Source: JAFAXA01 sp963777325
Lineage (GTDB): Bacteria > Pseudomonadota > Alphaproteobacteria > Acetobacterales > Acetobacteraceae
NCBI GenBank assembly: GCA_963777325.1
Contig: CAVZQE010000020.1
Location: forward strand, 310,001-374,000
Direction of reading: 5' to 3'
Length of the DNA stretch: 64,000 bases
In this document: positions 27,438 through 35,723 of the stretch, one piece after another
Layout: every line of letters begins with the position of its first letter
Position numbering within the stretch: the stretch's first letter is position 1
Program-made: the position numbers and the translations under genes
Notes under the pieces: model-generated
What the model was told of the DNA's origin: nothing
The model's input: only the letters and a program-made list of their open reading frames with translations
The model's database searches: none

Positions 27438-29761
27438 AGGTCCGGAATATCGCCGCTCTGGCCGAAGCGATCCGGCCCGAGCGGCAAGGCGCGCTGCCCG
27501 CGCACGCCACCGAGCCAGGCGTGCGCGGCCGGGTGCCCGTCCAGCACCGAAACGAGCGTCGCCCCGGGGGCAAGCGGCGCGAGCAGCGTCTCGACATGCG
27601 CCCGCGCGTCCCTCGCTCCTGCGCGGCGGGCGCGCAGCGCCTCGAGCCATCCCGCGTGCAGCCGGTCGGGGCTGGTGATCGCGAGCAGGCCCGCCCCCTT
27701 CTCCTCCGCCCGCAGCGCCTCGAACGCGCTCCAGGCTTCCGGCGCGACCGGCCCCTGATACGCGATCGCGATGCGGGCGCCCGGCGCCGGGGGCACGGCC
27801 CAGTGGCCGCCCGCGATCACCGCCGCCGGGTCGAGACGCCGCTGCGGCTGATCGAGCTGCCGGGTCGAGAGCCTGAGCCAGACCGCCGAACCCTCCGGCT
27901 CCTGCATGTGCGCGAAGGCATGCCGCAGCAGGATCGCGAGCTCGTCCACATGCGCCGGTTCGAAGCTCGCGAGCCGGTCGGCGGCGATGCCGATCAGCGG
28001 CGTGTTGACGGATTGGTGCTGCCCGCCTTCGGGCGCGAGGGTCAGGCCGGAGGGAGTCGAGATCAGCAGGAAGCGGGCATCCTGGTAGCAGGCGTAGATC
28101 AGCGCATCGAGGCCCCGGTTGACGAACGGGTCGTAGACCGTGCCGACCGGCAGCACGCGGGCGCCTGTCAGCGCCGGGGCGAGGCCGGCGGCCCCGAGCA
28201 GCAGGAAGAGGTTCTGCTCGGCGATCCCGAGTTCGATGTGCTGACCCTCGGGACTCATGCCCCAGCGCTGCGCGCTCGCGAGCTTCGCGTCCCGGAACAC
28301 GTCGCTCCGTGTATGGCGGTCGAAGATGCCGCGCCGGTTGACCCAGGGCCCGAGATTGGTCGAGACCGTGACGTCCGGGCTCATCGTGACGACGTGCCGG
28401 GCAAGCGCCTCGCACTCCCCCTGTCCGCGCCCGATCTCGGCCATCATCTCACCGAAGCCGGACTGGGTGGACATGCGCCGTCCGTGCAGCTTGGGCACCG
28501 TCAGGCGGTCGGGCACCGGTACTGCCGGGGCGGCGAGAGAACGCCCCTGCGGGGTCAGTTCGGTCGCGAACGGGCACTGGCCGAGGAAGGCGCGCAATTC
28601 CCCCTCACCGATGTCCAGGCCCTCGAACGGCTCCCACTCATGTCCGGGCCGGATGTTCATGGCGGCCCGGAACTGATCCATCTGCTCGGGGGTCATCATG
28701 CCCGCGTGGTTGTCCTTGTGGCCCGCGAACGGCAGGCCCATGCCCTTGATCGTGTAGGCGACGAAGCAGACCGGCTGGTCGCCCGCAGCCTCGGCGGCGC
28801 GCAGCGTCTCGATGACCGTCTCGATGTCGTGGCCGCCGAGATTGGTCATCAGCTCGGCCAGCTCGTCGTCCGAGAGCGGATCGACGATGGCGCGGATGCC
28901 GCGGGTGCCGCCGAGATCGGCCAGCACCGCCCGTCGCCACGCCGCCCCGCCCTGGAAGGTGAGCGCCGAGTAGAGCGAGTTCGGGCAGGCGTCGATCCAG
29001 CGCCGCAGCTCGTCCCCGCCCTCGCGGGCGAAGGCCGCTTCGAGGCGCTTGCCGTATTTCATCGTGACCACGGCCCAGCCCATGTCCCGGAACAGGCCCT
29101 CGATGCGGCCGAACAGCCGGTCGGGCATCACCGAATCCAGGCTCTGGCGGTTGTAGTCGATGATCCACCAGAGATTGCGGACGTCGTGTTTCCAGCCTTC
29201 GAGCAGGGCCTCGTAGACGTTGCCCTCGTCCAGCTCCGCATCGCCCGCGACCGCGATATGCCGCCCGGCCGGGATGTCGTCCCGGCCGAGGCCGTGCAGG
29301 CGCACGTAGTCCTGCATGAGCGCGCTGAACGTCGTCATGGCGACGCCCAAGCCCACCGATCCGGTGGAAAAATCCACTTCCGGCCCGTCCTTGGCGCGGC
29401 TCGGATAGGGCTGGGCGCCGCCGAACTGGCGCAGGCCCTGCATCTTGCTCACGGTCTGACGACCGAGCAGGTAGTTGATGGCGTGGAACACGGGCGCCGC
29501 GTGCGGCTTGACGGCGACCCGGTCCTCCGGGCGCAGCATCTCGAAATAGAGCGCCGCCAGCACCGAGATGATGGAGGCGCAGGAGGCCTGGTGGCCGCCG
29601 ACCTTCAGCCCGTCGCGGTTCGGGCGGATGTGATTGGCGTGATGCACCATCCAGGCGGACAGCCACAGCAGCTTGCGTTCGAGTTGCTTGAGCGCGCGGA
29701 TCTTCGCGGCGTCGAGCGTTCCGGGCGATGCGGCCGCTTCCGCCTTAAGCGGGGCGTTCAT
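27371..29761 (-). CDS. AceE-like thiamine-diphosphate E1 (transketolase-annotated)
   Basis: Cytoplasmic thiamine-diphosphate enzyme of 796 residues, closer to the homodimeric pyruvate dehydrogenase E1 (AceE) layout than to true transketolase. The ThDP motif reads GDAELDEGN (173-181) through NRQSLD (204-209); the third residue of the usual GDG is Ala. The central pyrimidine-binding domain includes GQHIELGIAEQNLFLLLGAAG, and EGGQHQSVNTP resembles AceE. AceE is about 890 residues, so this is a shorter relative. No E2 or E3 partner gene is nearby. It lies 43 bp after malonyl-CoA decarboxylase in the same direction, suggesting one operon. Substrate uncertain: pyruvate or another 2-oxo acid. Confidence 0.75.
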   Translation of the reverse strand: MNAPLKAEAAASPGTLDAAKIRALKQLERKLLWLSAWMVHHANHIRPNRDGLKVGGHQASCASIISVLAALYFEMLRPEDRVAVKPHAAPVFHAINYLLGRQTVSKMQGLRQFGGAQPYPSRAKDGPEVDFSTGSVGLGVAMTTFSALMQDYVRLHGLGRDDIPAGRHIAVAGDAELDEGNVYEALLEGWKHDVRNLWWIIDYNRQSLDSVMPDRLFGRIEGLFRDMGWAVVTMKYGKRLEAAFAREGGDELRRWIDACPNSLYSALTFQGGAAWRRAVLADLGGTRGIRAIVDPLSDDELAELMTNLGGHDIETVIETLRAAEAAGDQPVCFVAYTIKGMGLPFAGHKDNHAGMMTPEQMDQFRAAMNIRPGHEWEPFEGLDIGEGELRAFLGQCPFATELTPQGRSLAAPAVPVPDRLTVPKLHGRRMSTQSGFGEMMAEIGRGQGECEALARHVVTMSPDVTVSTNLGPWVNRRGIFDRHTRSDVFRDAKLASAQRWGMSPEGQHIELGIAEQNLFLLLGAAGLAPALTGARVLPVGTVYDPFVNRGLDALIYACYQDARFLLISTPSGLTLAPEGGQHQSVNTPLIGIAADRLASFEPAHVDELAILLRHAFAHMQEPEGSAVWLRLSTRQLDQPQRRLDPAAVIAGGHWAVPPAPGARIAIAYQGPVAPEAWSAFEALRAEEKGAGLLAITSPDRLHAGWLEALRARRAGARDARAHVETLLAPLAPGATLVSVLDGHPAAHAWLGGVRGQRALPLGPDRFGQSGDIPDLYREYGLDADAILDACAQALLG

Positions 29762-29804
29762 GCGTTCGGACGTCCTTTCCCGGCCACGCGGTCATCGCCT
29801 CGCG

Positions 29805-31232
29805 TCAGCCCCAGCCGCGCGCCATGCGCCGGACGAGAGTGGATGCGTTGCGCTTGCCCTCGCCCGCATAGTCCTCGTGGTAGTCCTCGATCCGGGCCGG
29901 ATCGTACAGGTAGTTCACCATCAGCGTGGCGCTTTCGCGCAATCCGCGCTCCGAGGTGTCGGCGAGCGGAGCGATGCGCTCGATCCGCGCGCCGTTGAAC
30001 AGATGGAAGTGCGCGACCGGGTCGAGCGCCCGGGGGAGCGCCCGGGGCGGGTCTCCGCGCCCGCGCTCGATCAGCAGATAGCGGGCGCAGAGCCGCATCA
30101 GCACCGGTTCCGCCGCGCGCAGCATCACCGGATCACGATGCCAGCCGCGCCGGTCGAGGATGGCGAGCAGCGCCTCGGCGCCGCTTTCGGGCGCGGGCAT
30201 CTCGGCGGGAGCCGCGGTGCTCAGGCTCGAGGCCTCCTCCTCCGACAGCAGCGCCGGCTCCTCTCCGGACCGGAGCAGGTTTTCGAGCCACGGCCTGAAG
30301 TCCGGGATCGGGGAGAGGGTCGCGAAGGTGCGGAGGTTCGGGAACTCGGCTTCGAGGAGCAGGACGACGCGCTTGATCAGGAAGTTGCCGAAGCTGATGC
30401 CGGCGAGGCCCGCCTGGCAGTTGCTGATCGAGTAGAAGATCGCGGTATCCGCCTCCCGCGGGTCGAGCAGCGGCGCGCGCCGGTCGAGCAGGCGCTGCAC
30501 GCTGTCGGCCATGCCACGGACCAGCGCCACCTCGACGAAGATCAGCGGCTCGGTCGGCATGCGCGGATGAAAGAAGGCGTAGCAGCGCCGGTCGCTGTCG
30601 AGCCGGTTCTTGAGATCCCGCCAGGACCGGATCTCATGGACGGCTTCGTAGCCGACCAGCTTCTCGAGCAGGGCCGCCGGGCTCGCCCAGTCGATCCGCT
30701 GCAGGTCGAGGAAGGCAACGTCGAACCAGCTCGCGAGCAGCGTGTTGAGATCGACCTCGAGCGCCGCGAGCAGGGGATCGTCCTCGCCGTTCGCCAGCAG
30801 GAAGGCGCGGAGATCGACCAGGAACTTGATCCCGGCGGGGATCGCCGTGAACTGGGTCAGCAGCCTGAGGCGCGGCGGTTCCAGCACGCGCCGCAGCCGC
30901 GCCTTCGCCGCCGCCCGCTGGGCGAGGCCGTCCGCTTCCTGGACCGCCGCGAACGCCGCCGCGACGGCGGCGAGATCGCTGTCGAACCCCGCCAGCGTGC
31001 GCAGGAAGCCGATGCGGCCGGCTTCGTCGAGGCCGAGATAGGTCTGCGCCAGCCGGGCCGCCCGGTTGCGGGCGCTGACCTCGCCGCCGCGGCCCGCGAG
31101 GCAGGCGCGCATCTGGCCCTCGATGCTCTCGTCCTCGTCGCCGGAGACCCCCGCAGCCATGTCGCGCCACGCGGTCGCGATCCGGCGCAGGGCGCGGTCG
31201 AACAGGCGATAGCGGGGGTAGGTGTCACTCAT
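29805..31232 (-). CDS. Malonyl-CoA decarboxylase
   Basis: Converts malonyl-CoA to acetyl-CoA and CO2; 475 residues. Diagnostic sequences are HPRMPTEPLIFVEVALVRGM (222-241), FYSISNCQAGLAGISFGNFL (266-285) with the candidate catalytic serine (Ser268 or Ser270), and AHFHLFNGARIERI with His410, the equivalent of the catalytic histidine in the human enzyme. The ATG at 31232 (MSDTYPRYRLFDRALRR) is preferred over the frame opening at 31373. It is upstream of and co-directional with the AceE-like gene. No malonate transporter or malonyl-CoA synthetase is in the window, so the source of malonyl-CoA is unknown. Confidence 0.92.
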   Translation of the reverse strand: MSDTYPRYRLFDRALRRIATAWRDMAAGVSGDEDESIEGQMRACLAGRGGEVSARNRAARLAQTYLGLDEAGRIGFLRTLAGFDSDLAAVAAAFAAVQEADGLAQRAAAKARLRRVLEPPRLRLLTQFTAIPAGIKFLVDLRAFLLANGEDDPLLAALEVDLNTLLASWFDVAFLDLQRIDWASPAALLEKLVGYEAVHEIRSWRDLKNRLDSDRRCYAFFHPRMPTEPLIFVEVALVRGMADSVQRLLDRRAPLLDPREADTAIFYSISNCQAGLAGISFGNFLIKRVVLLLEAEFPNLRTFATLSPIPDFRPWLENLLRSGEEPALLSEEEASSLSTAAPAEMPAPESGAEALLAILDRRGWHRDPVMLRAAEPVLMRLCARYLLIERGRGDPPRALPRALDPVAHFHLFNGARIERIAPLADTSERGLRESATLMVNYLYDPARIEDYHEDYAGEGKRNASTLVRRMARGWG

Positions 31233-31379
31233 GTCGGCATCCCTGTCCCGAGGATCATAGCTCAACGCGCGACGCCGCGGGACAATGTTCCGTCTTGCGT
31301 CATCGCTTCCCGGAGGCGGGGTCGGGTTCCGGACGGTTCTCGCGGGGGGCGCTCGCCGACCCGGCTCTGTCACGCCCCG

Positions 31380-31860
31380 TCACTTCTCTGCCGAGTCCGG
31401 CGAGAGATGCTCATGCGTCCGGATCAGCCGCGTCAACATGCGCATCATCTCCGTGCGTTCGCCAGGATTTAACGGCTCAAGCAGCCGTTGTTGAACGCGG
31501 CGCACCTCGAGTTCCACTCCGTCGAGAACCTTCGCACCTGCCGGCGAGAGGCGCAGGAGCTTGATGCGTTTGTCGTGGGCGCTGGGGCTGCGCAGAATCC
31601 AACCCTTCGCCTCCAAGCGCTCCAGCACGTTGCCGAGAGTTCGACCGGTCGAAAGCAATCAGGGACGACAATCGCGTGGCGTCCACGTCGGGAGTCTTCC
31701 GAATGGCCGTCAGCGCCGCGAACTGAACCGAAGTCAGCCCGGACGCCGCGCATTCCTCGGCGAAGATCGCCGTCGAGATCTGGTGAACGCGGCGAAAGAG
31801 GTGGCCGGGCATCGAGGAGAGATCGTTCGCGGAACCCTGGCCGTGTGTCGCTTTGCCCAT
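31380..31860 (-). pseudogene. MarR-family regulator, broken by a 1-nt insertion
   Basis: A MarR winged-helix repressor split between two frames. The first part (from ATG 31860) reads MGKATHGQGSANDLSSMPGH, then LTSVQFAALTAIRKTPDVDA and SSLIAFDRS. The second part, in the next frame, continues TLGNVLERLEAKGWILRSPS, then HDKRIKLLRL to the stop at 31380. Removing one T from GAGTTC at 31637-31642 restores a continuous protein of about 159 residues. An upstream ATG at 31905 is also in frame. It is divergent from mobA, with an operator-like palindrome between them, so it was probably the repressor of the aromatic genes. The break could be real or an assembly error. Confidence 0.85.
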
Positions 31861-31950
31861 CTCCCGATCGCCTGTGTCACGCCAACGGTCAACTGATCGA
31901 TCCATCTCTATCGTCCCTCTCGCAATCGCGGCAACGGCTGCAGATCCATA

Positions 31951-31978
31951 TTGACAGTATGCTGAATGACAGTATACG
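31951..31978 (+). promoter_or_regulatory. Sigma-70-type promoter of mobA
   Basis: TTGACA at 31951-31956 is followed after 16 bp by TATACG at 31973-31978, an excellent -35 with a fair -10. Transcription would start near 31985 and leave a leader of about 145 nt before mobA. The -10 lies inside a palindrome that probably binds the divergent MarR protein. Confidence 0.6.
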
Positions 31979-31983
31979 TCATT
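31952..31983. promoter_or_regulatory. Candidate MarR operator in the marR-mobA gap
   Basis: A 19-bp palindrome AATGACAGTATACGTCATT (31965-31983) has 6-bp arms and a GTATAC core. A direct copy of its left part, TGACAGTAT, lies 15 bp upstream (31952-31960, repeated at 31967-31975). Position over the mobA promoter and symmetry fit a MarR dimer site that would repress both directions. Confidence 0.55.
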
Positions 31984-32129
31984 ACCGCACACGAGAAAAG
32001 CCCGGGCTTCGGCGGTCGCCGTCGAAACCGGCGGCGCAAGCGGGGCGCCTTAGCGCCCGGCCGGAGGACGTCACCGGCCGCGCAGGAGCGGCTTGCCAGT
32101 TCGGATGAAAGAATAGGGAGAGCGGGAGA

Positions 32130-34034
32130 ATGCAATTCTATCTCAACGGCTACAATCCGGGTGATCCCGACATCCAAGCGGCCGCGCCCGGCGCCGAGGC
32201 TCGTGCGGCCGTCCTGCCCGACACCATGGACGTCCTGATCGTCGGCGCCGGCCCGGCCGGGATGCTGCTGGCGGCACAGCTCTCTGCCTTCCCCGGCCTC
32301 GCGACGCGCATCGTCGACCGGCGCGAGGGCCCTCTGCAAGTGGGGCAGGCGGACGGCGTCGCCTGCCGCACGGTCGAGACGTTCGAGGCTTTCGGCCTCA
32401 GCCAGAAACTCCTTCGCGAAGCCTATTGGGTGAACGAGACGGCCTTCTGGCGCCCCTCCCACGAGGAACGGTCGACAATCGTCCGCACCGGCCGCGTGCA
32501 GGACACCGAGGACGGCCTGTCCGAATTCCCGCACGTCATCGTCAATCAGGCGCGCATGCTGGGGTATTTGGAAGACTACATGCGCAAATCGCCGACGCGG
32601 CTCGTCCCCGATTACGGCTGGGATTTCGTCAGCCTGACGGTCGAGCCTGCGGGGGACCACCCGGTTATCGTCACTCTGGAGAACGCGAAGACCCGGGTGC
32701 CGAAGCAGGTCCGCGCGAAATACGTGGTCGGATGCGACGGCGCGCGCAGCCGCGTGCGGGACGCGATCGGCGCCGTGCCGCGCGGCGACTTCGCCAACCA
32801 CGCCTGGGGCGTCGTCGACATGCTCGCGGTCACGGACTTCCCGGACATCCGGCTGAAGGCGGCGATCCAGTCGGCCGACGAGGGCAACATCCTGCTCATT
32901 CCGCGCGAGGGCGGCTATCTGGTGCGGCTCTACGTCGATCTCGGCGAAATCGACCCGGCCAATCGCGAGGCGTTCCGGCGCATCACGCAGGACCAGGTCA
33001 TCCAGACCGCGCAGCGCGTGCTTCGTCCGTATACGCTCGAGGTGAAGGACGTGGCGTGGTTCGCGGTCTATCAGGTCGGCCAGCGCGTCACCGACCGGTT
33101 CGACGACGTTCCGGCGGACGAGTCAGGGTCTCGCGTCGCCCGCGTCTTCATCGCGGGCGACGCGTGCCACACGCATAGCGCCAAGGCCGGCCAGGGCATG
33201 AACGTGTCCATGCAGGACACCTACAACCTCGGCTGGAAACTCGCCGCCGTTCTCGGAGGGCGCGCCAGGCCGGACCTGCTTCGCACCTACACCATCGAGC
33301 GTCACGCCGTCGCGCAACGTCTGATCGACTTCGACAAGGAATGGTCGAAGATCATGGCCTCGCCGCCGAAGAACCCGGACCACCCGGAACGCGGCGGCGT
33401 CGATCCCGCGGAACTCCAGGGCTACTTCGTCATGTCGGGCCGCTACACGGCGGGCGTGGCGACGCATTACCCGCCCGCGACCTACCTGACCGCCGAAGCG
33501 ACGCACCAGGCGCTCGCCACGGGCTTCACGATCGGTACGCGATTCCACTCGGCGCCGGTCACGCGCCTCGCCGACGCCAAGCCGGTGCAACTCGGCCACG
33601 CGGCCCGAGCCGACGGCGCGTGGCGCATCTACGCCTTCGCCGACGCAAGCGGAGAAAGGCTGCGCGCGCTCATGGATCACCTCGCGCAATCCGAGCAATC
33701 GCCGGTCCAGCGGTTCACCCGGCACGGGGCGGATATCGACAGCGTCATCGACGTTCGCGGGATCTTCCAGCAGGGACATCGCGATCTCAAAGTCGAGGAA
33801 CTGCCGTCGATGCTTACGCCGCGCAAAGGGCGATTCGGGCTAATCGACTACGAAAAGGCCTACACGCCCGACCTGAAGAACGGCCCGGATATCTTCGACC
33901 TGCGCGGCATCGAGCGCGCGCAAGGAGCGATGGTCGTCGTCCGTCCGGACCAGCACGTCGCGCATGTGCTGCCGCTCGACGCTTACGACGCGCTCGGCGA
34001 CTTTTTCGGGCAATTCATGCTCGATCAGCACTGA
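32130..34034 (+). CDS. mobA: 3-hydroxybenzoate 4-monooxygenase (MobA-type)
   Basis: FAD-dependent aromatic hydroxylase of 634 residues that would convert 3-hydroxybenzoate to protocatechuate with NADPH and O2. The N-terminus MQFYLNGYNPGDPDI, the dinucleotide fold GAGPAG (39-44), GQADGVACRTVETFEAFG, VVGCDGARSRVR and the FAD-binding FIAGDACHTHSAKAGQGMN closely follow Comamonas MobA along the whole length, including the thioredoxin-like C-terminal domain (LKNGPDIFDLRGIERAQGA, VVVRPDQHVAHVLPL). A related phenol hydroxylase is possible but less likely. It is divergent from marR and is followed by an aromatic-acid transporter. No protocatechuate ring-cleavage genes are in the window. Confidence 0.88.
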   Translation: MQFYLNGYNPGDPDIQAAAPGAEARAAVLPDTMDVLIVGAGPAGMLLAAQLSAFPGLATRIVDRREGPLQVGQADGVACRTVETFEAFGLSQKLLREAYWVNETAFWRPSHEERSTIVRTGRVQDTEDGLSEFPHVIVNQARMLGYLEDYMRKSPTRLVPDYGWDFVSLTVEPAGDHPVIVTLENAKTRVPKQVRAKYVVGCDGARSRVRDAIGAVPRGDFANHAWGVVDMLAVTDFPDIRLKAAIQSADEGNILLIPREGGYLVRLYVDLGEIDPANREAFRRITQDQVIQTAQRVLRPYTLEVKDVAWFAVYQVGQRVTDRFDDVPADESGSRVARVFIAGDACHTHSAKAGQGMNVSMQDTYNLGWKLAAVLGGRARPDLLRTYTIERHAVAQRLIDFDKEWSKIMASPPKNPDHPERGGVDPAELQGYFVMSGRYTAGVATHYPPATYLTAEATHQALATGFTIGTRFHSAPVTRLADAKPVQLGHAARADGAWRIYAFADASGERLRALMDHLAQSEQSPVQRFTRHGADIDSVIDVRGIFQQGHRDLKVEELPSMLTPRKGRFGLIDYEKAYTPDLKNGPDIFDLRGIERAQGAMVVVRPDQHVAHVLPLDAYDALGDFFGQFMLDQH

Positions 34035-34041
34035 GCCTGGT

Positions 34042-34063
34042 GCGGCGCGGGAAGCCGCGCCGC
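34042..34063 (+). terminator. Hairpin between mobA and the transporter gene
   Basis: A perfect 9-bp GC-only stem, GCGGCGCGG (34042-34050) with CCGCGCCGC (34055-34063), closes a GAAG tetraloop 8 bp after the mobA stop. There is no T-run. In an operon it would more likely attenuate expression or protect the upstream RNA than terminate fully. Confidence 0.45.
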
Positions 34064-34107
34064 CCGCGACGTCCGATCCGACACATTGGTTTTATGGGAA
34101 ACGAACA

Positions 34108-35448
34108 ATGGCCGAAGCCTTGAGCGCTGCCGCGCGGGCGGATTCTGCTCGTGAAGCGAAACAGACGCGGACCGTGGTCTGGGTGATGAGCCTCGCACTC
34201 GTCGGATTGCTGTTCGACGGCTACGACCTTGTCGTCTATGGCGCTTGCGTGTCGACGTTCTTGCGCGATGCGGCGCAGCTCGGCGCCGTGACCCCGGCGA
34301 TCGCCGGTCAGCTCGGCAGCTACGCGCTCTTCGGCGTCCTCGTCGGCGCGCTGCTCGCCGGGTCGGTCGGCGACATCCTCGGGCGGCGCAAGGTGATGCT
34401 GTTCGCCTATGCCTGGTTCTCGGCCGGCATGGCGCTGACCGCGCTGACAAGCTCGGTCGCGGCATTCGGGGCCATGCGCTTCGTGACCGGCCTCGGCGTC
34501 GGCGCGCTGGTCGCGACCACCGCCGCCCTCGTCTCGGAGTTCGCGCCCAAGGGCAAGAAGAACCTCTGCAACGCCATCGTCTATGCGGGCGTCCCCGCCG
34601 GAAGTTTGCTGGCCGCCCTGCTGGCCATCGCTCTGATGGACGTGATCGGCTGGCGCGGTCTGTTCATGGTCGGCGCCCTGCCGCTCGTCACGCTGTTCCC
34701 GCTCGCCTTCTTCAAGATGCCGGAATCGGTGGCGTGGCTCACCGCGCGCGGCCGCGTCGCCGAAGCGCGCGCGCTCGCCGAGCGGACGGGGATCGACCTG
34801 CCCGCAATCCCCGCGGAGCCGGGGCCGACGCTTGCGAACCCGGCTGCAGGCAAGGCGAGCTGGGCGGGTCTGTTCACCTCCTACCCGTTCGCGACGCTCC
34901 TGCTCGGATTGATGAGCGCGACCGGGCTGATGCTGGTCTATTCACTGAACACCTGGCTCCCCGAATTGATGCTGCGCGCCGGGTTCGACGCAAAGGGCTC
35001 GCTGTCCTTCCTGATGGTGCTCAACGGGGGGGCTGTGTTGGGGCCGCTCCTCGCCTCCAGGGTCGCGGACCGCTTCGGAGCAAAGCTCGTGGTCGCCGCC
35101 TCCTTCGCCATCGGCGCCCTGGCGATCCTTCTGATGACCACGGGCTTCTCGCTCGGCGCGCTCCTGGCGGTCGTCGCCGTGGTCGGTCTCGGAACCAGCG
35201 GTACCCAGACGCTGATCTACGGCCTGGTCGCCAACTACTACCGGACCAATGTCCGAAGCGCCGGGGTCGCCTGGTGCGCCGGCTTCGGCCGCCTGGGCGG
35301 CGTCGGCGGTCCCATCCTGGGCGGCTATCTGGCCGGGGGCGGCTTCGCGCTCGAAACGGTCTTCTACATCCTGGCCGGCCTGGCCGTATTGGGCATTGCC
35401 CTGACCGTCCTCGTCCCGCCCTCCAGGATGCCGCACGCGCCTGCCTAA
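34108..35448 (+). CDS. Aromatic acid:H+ symporter (AAHS-type MFS)
   Basis: Major facilitator transporter of 446 residues with 12 predicted helices. Helix 1 has the AAHS-family motif DGYDLVVYG, and the loop between helices 2 and 3 has GSVGDILGRRK. These place it with proton-coupled importers such as BenK, PcaK and MhbT. Being 73 bp downstream of mobA, 3-hydroxybenzoate is the likely substrate (inference). The ATG at 34108 (MAEALSAAARADSAREA) is preferred to the frame opening at 33964, which overlaps mobA. Confidence 0.88.
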   Translation: MAEALSAAARADSAREAKQTRTVVWVMSLALVGLLFDGYDLVVYGACVSTFLRDAAQLGAVTPAIAGQLGSYALFGVLVGALLAGSVGDILGRRKVMLFAYAWFSAGMALTALTSSVAAFGAMRFVTGLGVGALVATTAALVSEFAPKGKKNLCNAIVYAGVPAGSLLAALLAIALMDVIGWRGLFMVGALPLVTLFPLAFFKMPESVAWLTARGRVAEARALAERTGIDLPAIPAEPGPTLANPAAGKASWAGLFTSYPFATLLLGLMSATGLMLVYSLNTWLPELMLRAGFDAKGSLSFLMVLNGGAVLGPLLASRVADRFGAKLVVAASFAIGALAILLMTTGFSLGALLAVVAVVGLGTSGTQTLIYGLVANYYRTNVRSAGVAWCAGFGRLGGVGGPILGGYLAGGGFALETVFYILAGLAVLGIALTVLVPPSRMPHAPA

Positions 35449-35723
35449 TCGGACGGGAACCGCGCACGGCGTGCGTCAGGGTCACCGGACCGCGGCCAGA
35501 TCGGGTCAAGGTGTCGGGGGCATCTTGGCGGTGGCGCTCCCCCTTGCCACCCAGCTACAGGCTTGACGGATATGGCTAGACAGCACGCCAGGGTGGGTTC
35601 AAGACCAAAAGCTTCCAGCCTGAGCAGCACGGGCAATGACAAAGTGCTTCGCCTCGGTACCTGCGACGCCTTGGGGCGCCACGACAGGAGACAAATCAAG
35701 CTAACACCGAAGGAGTTCCGTCG

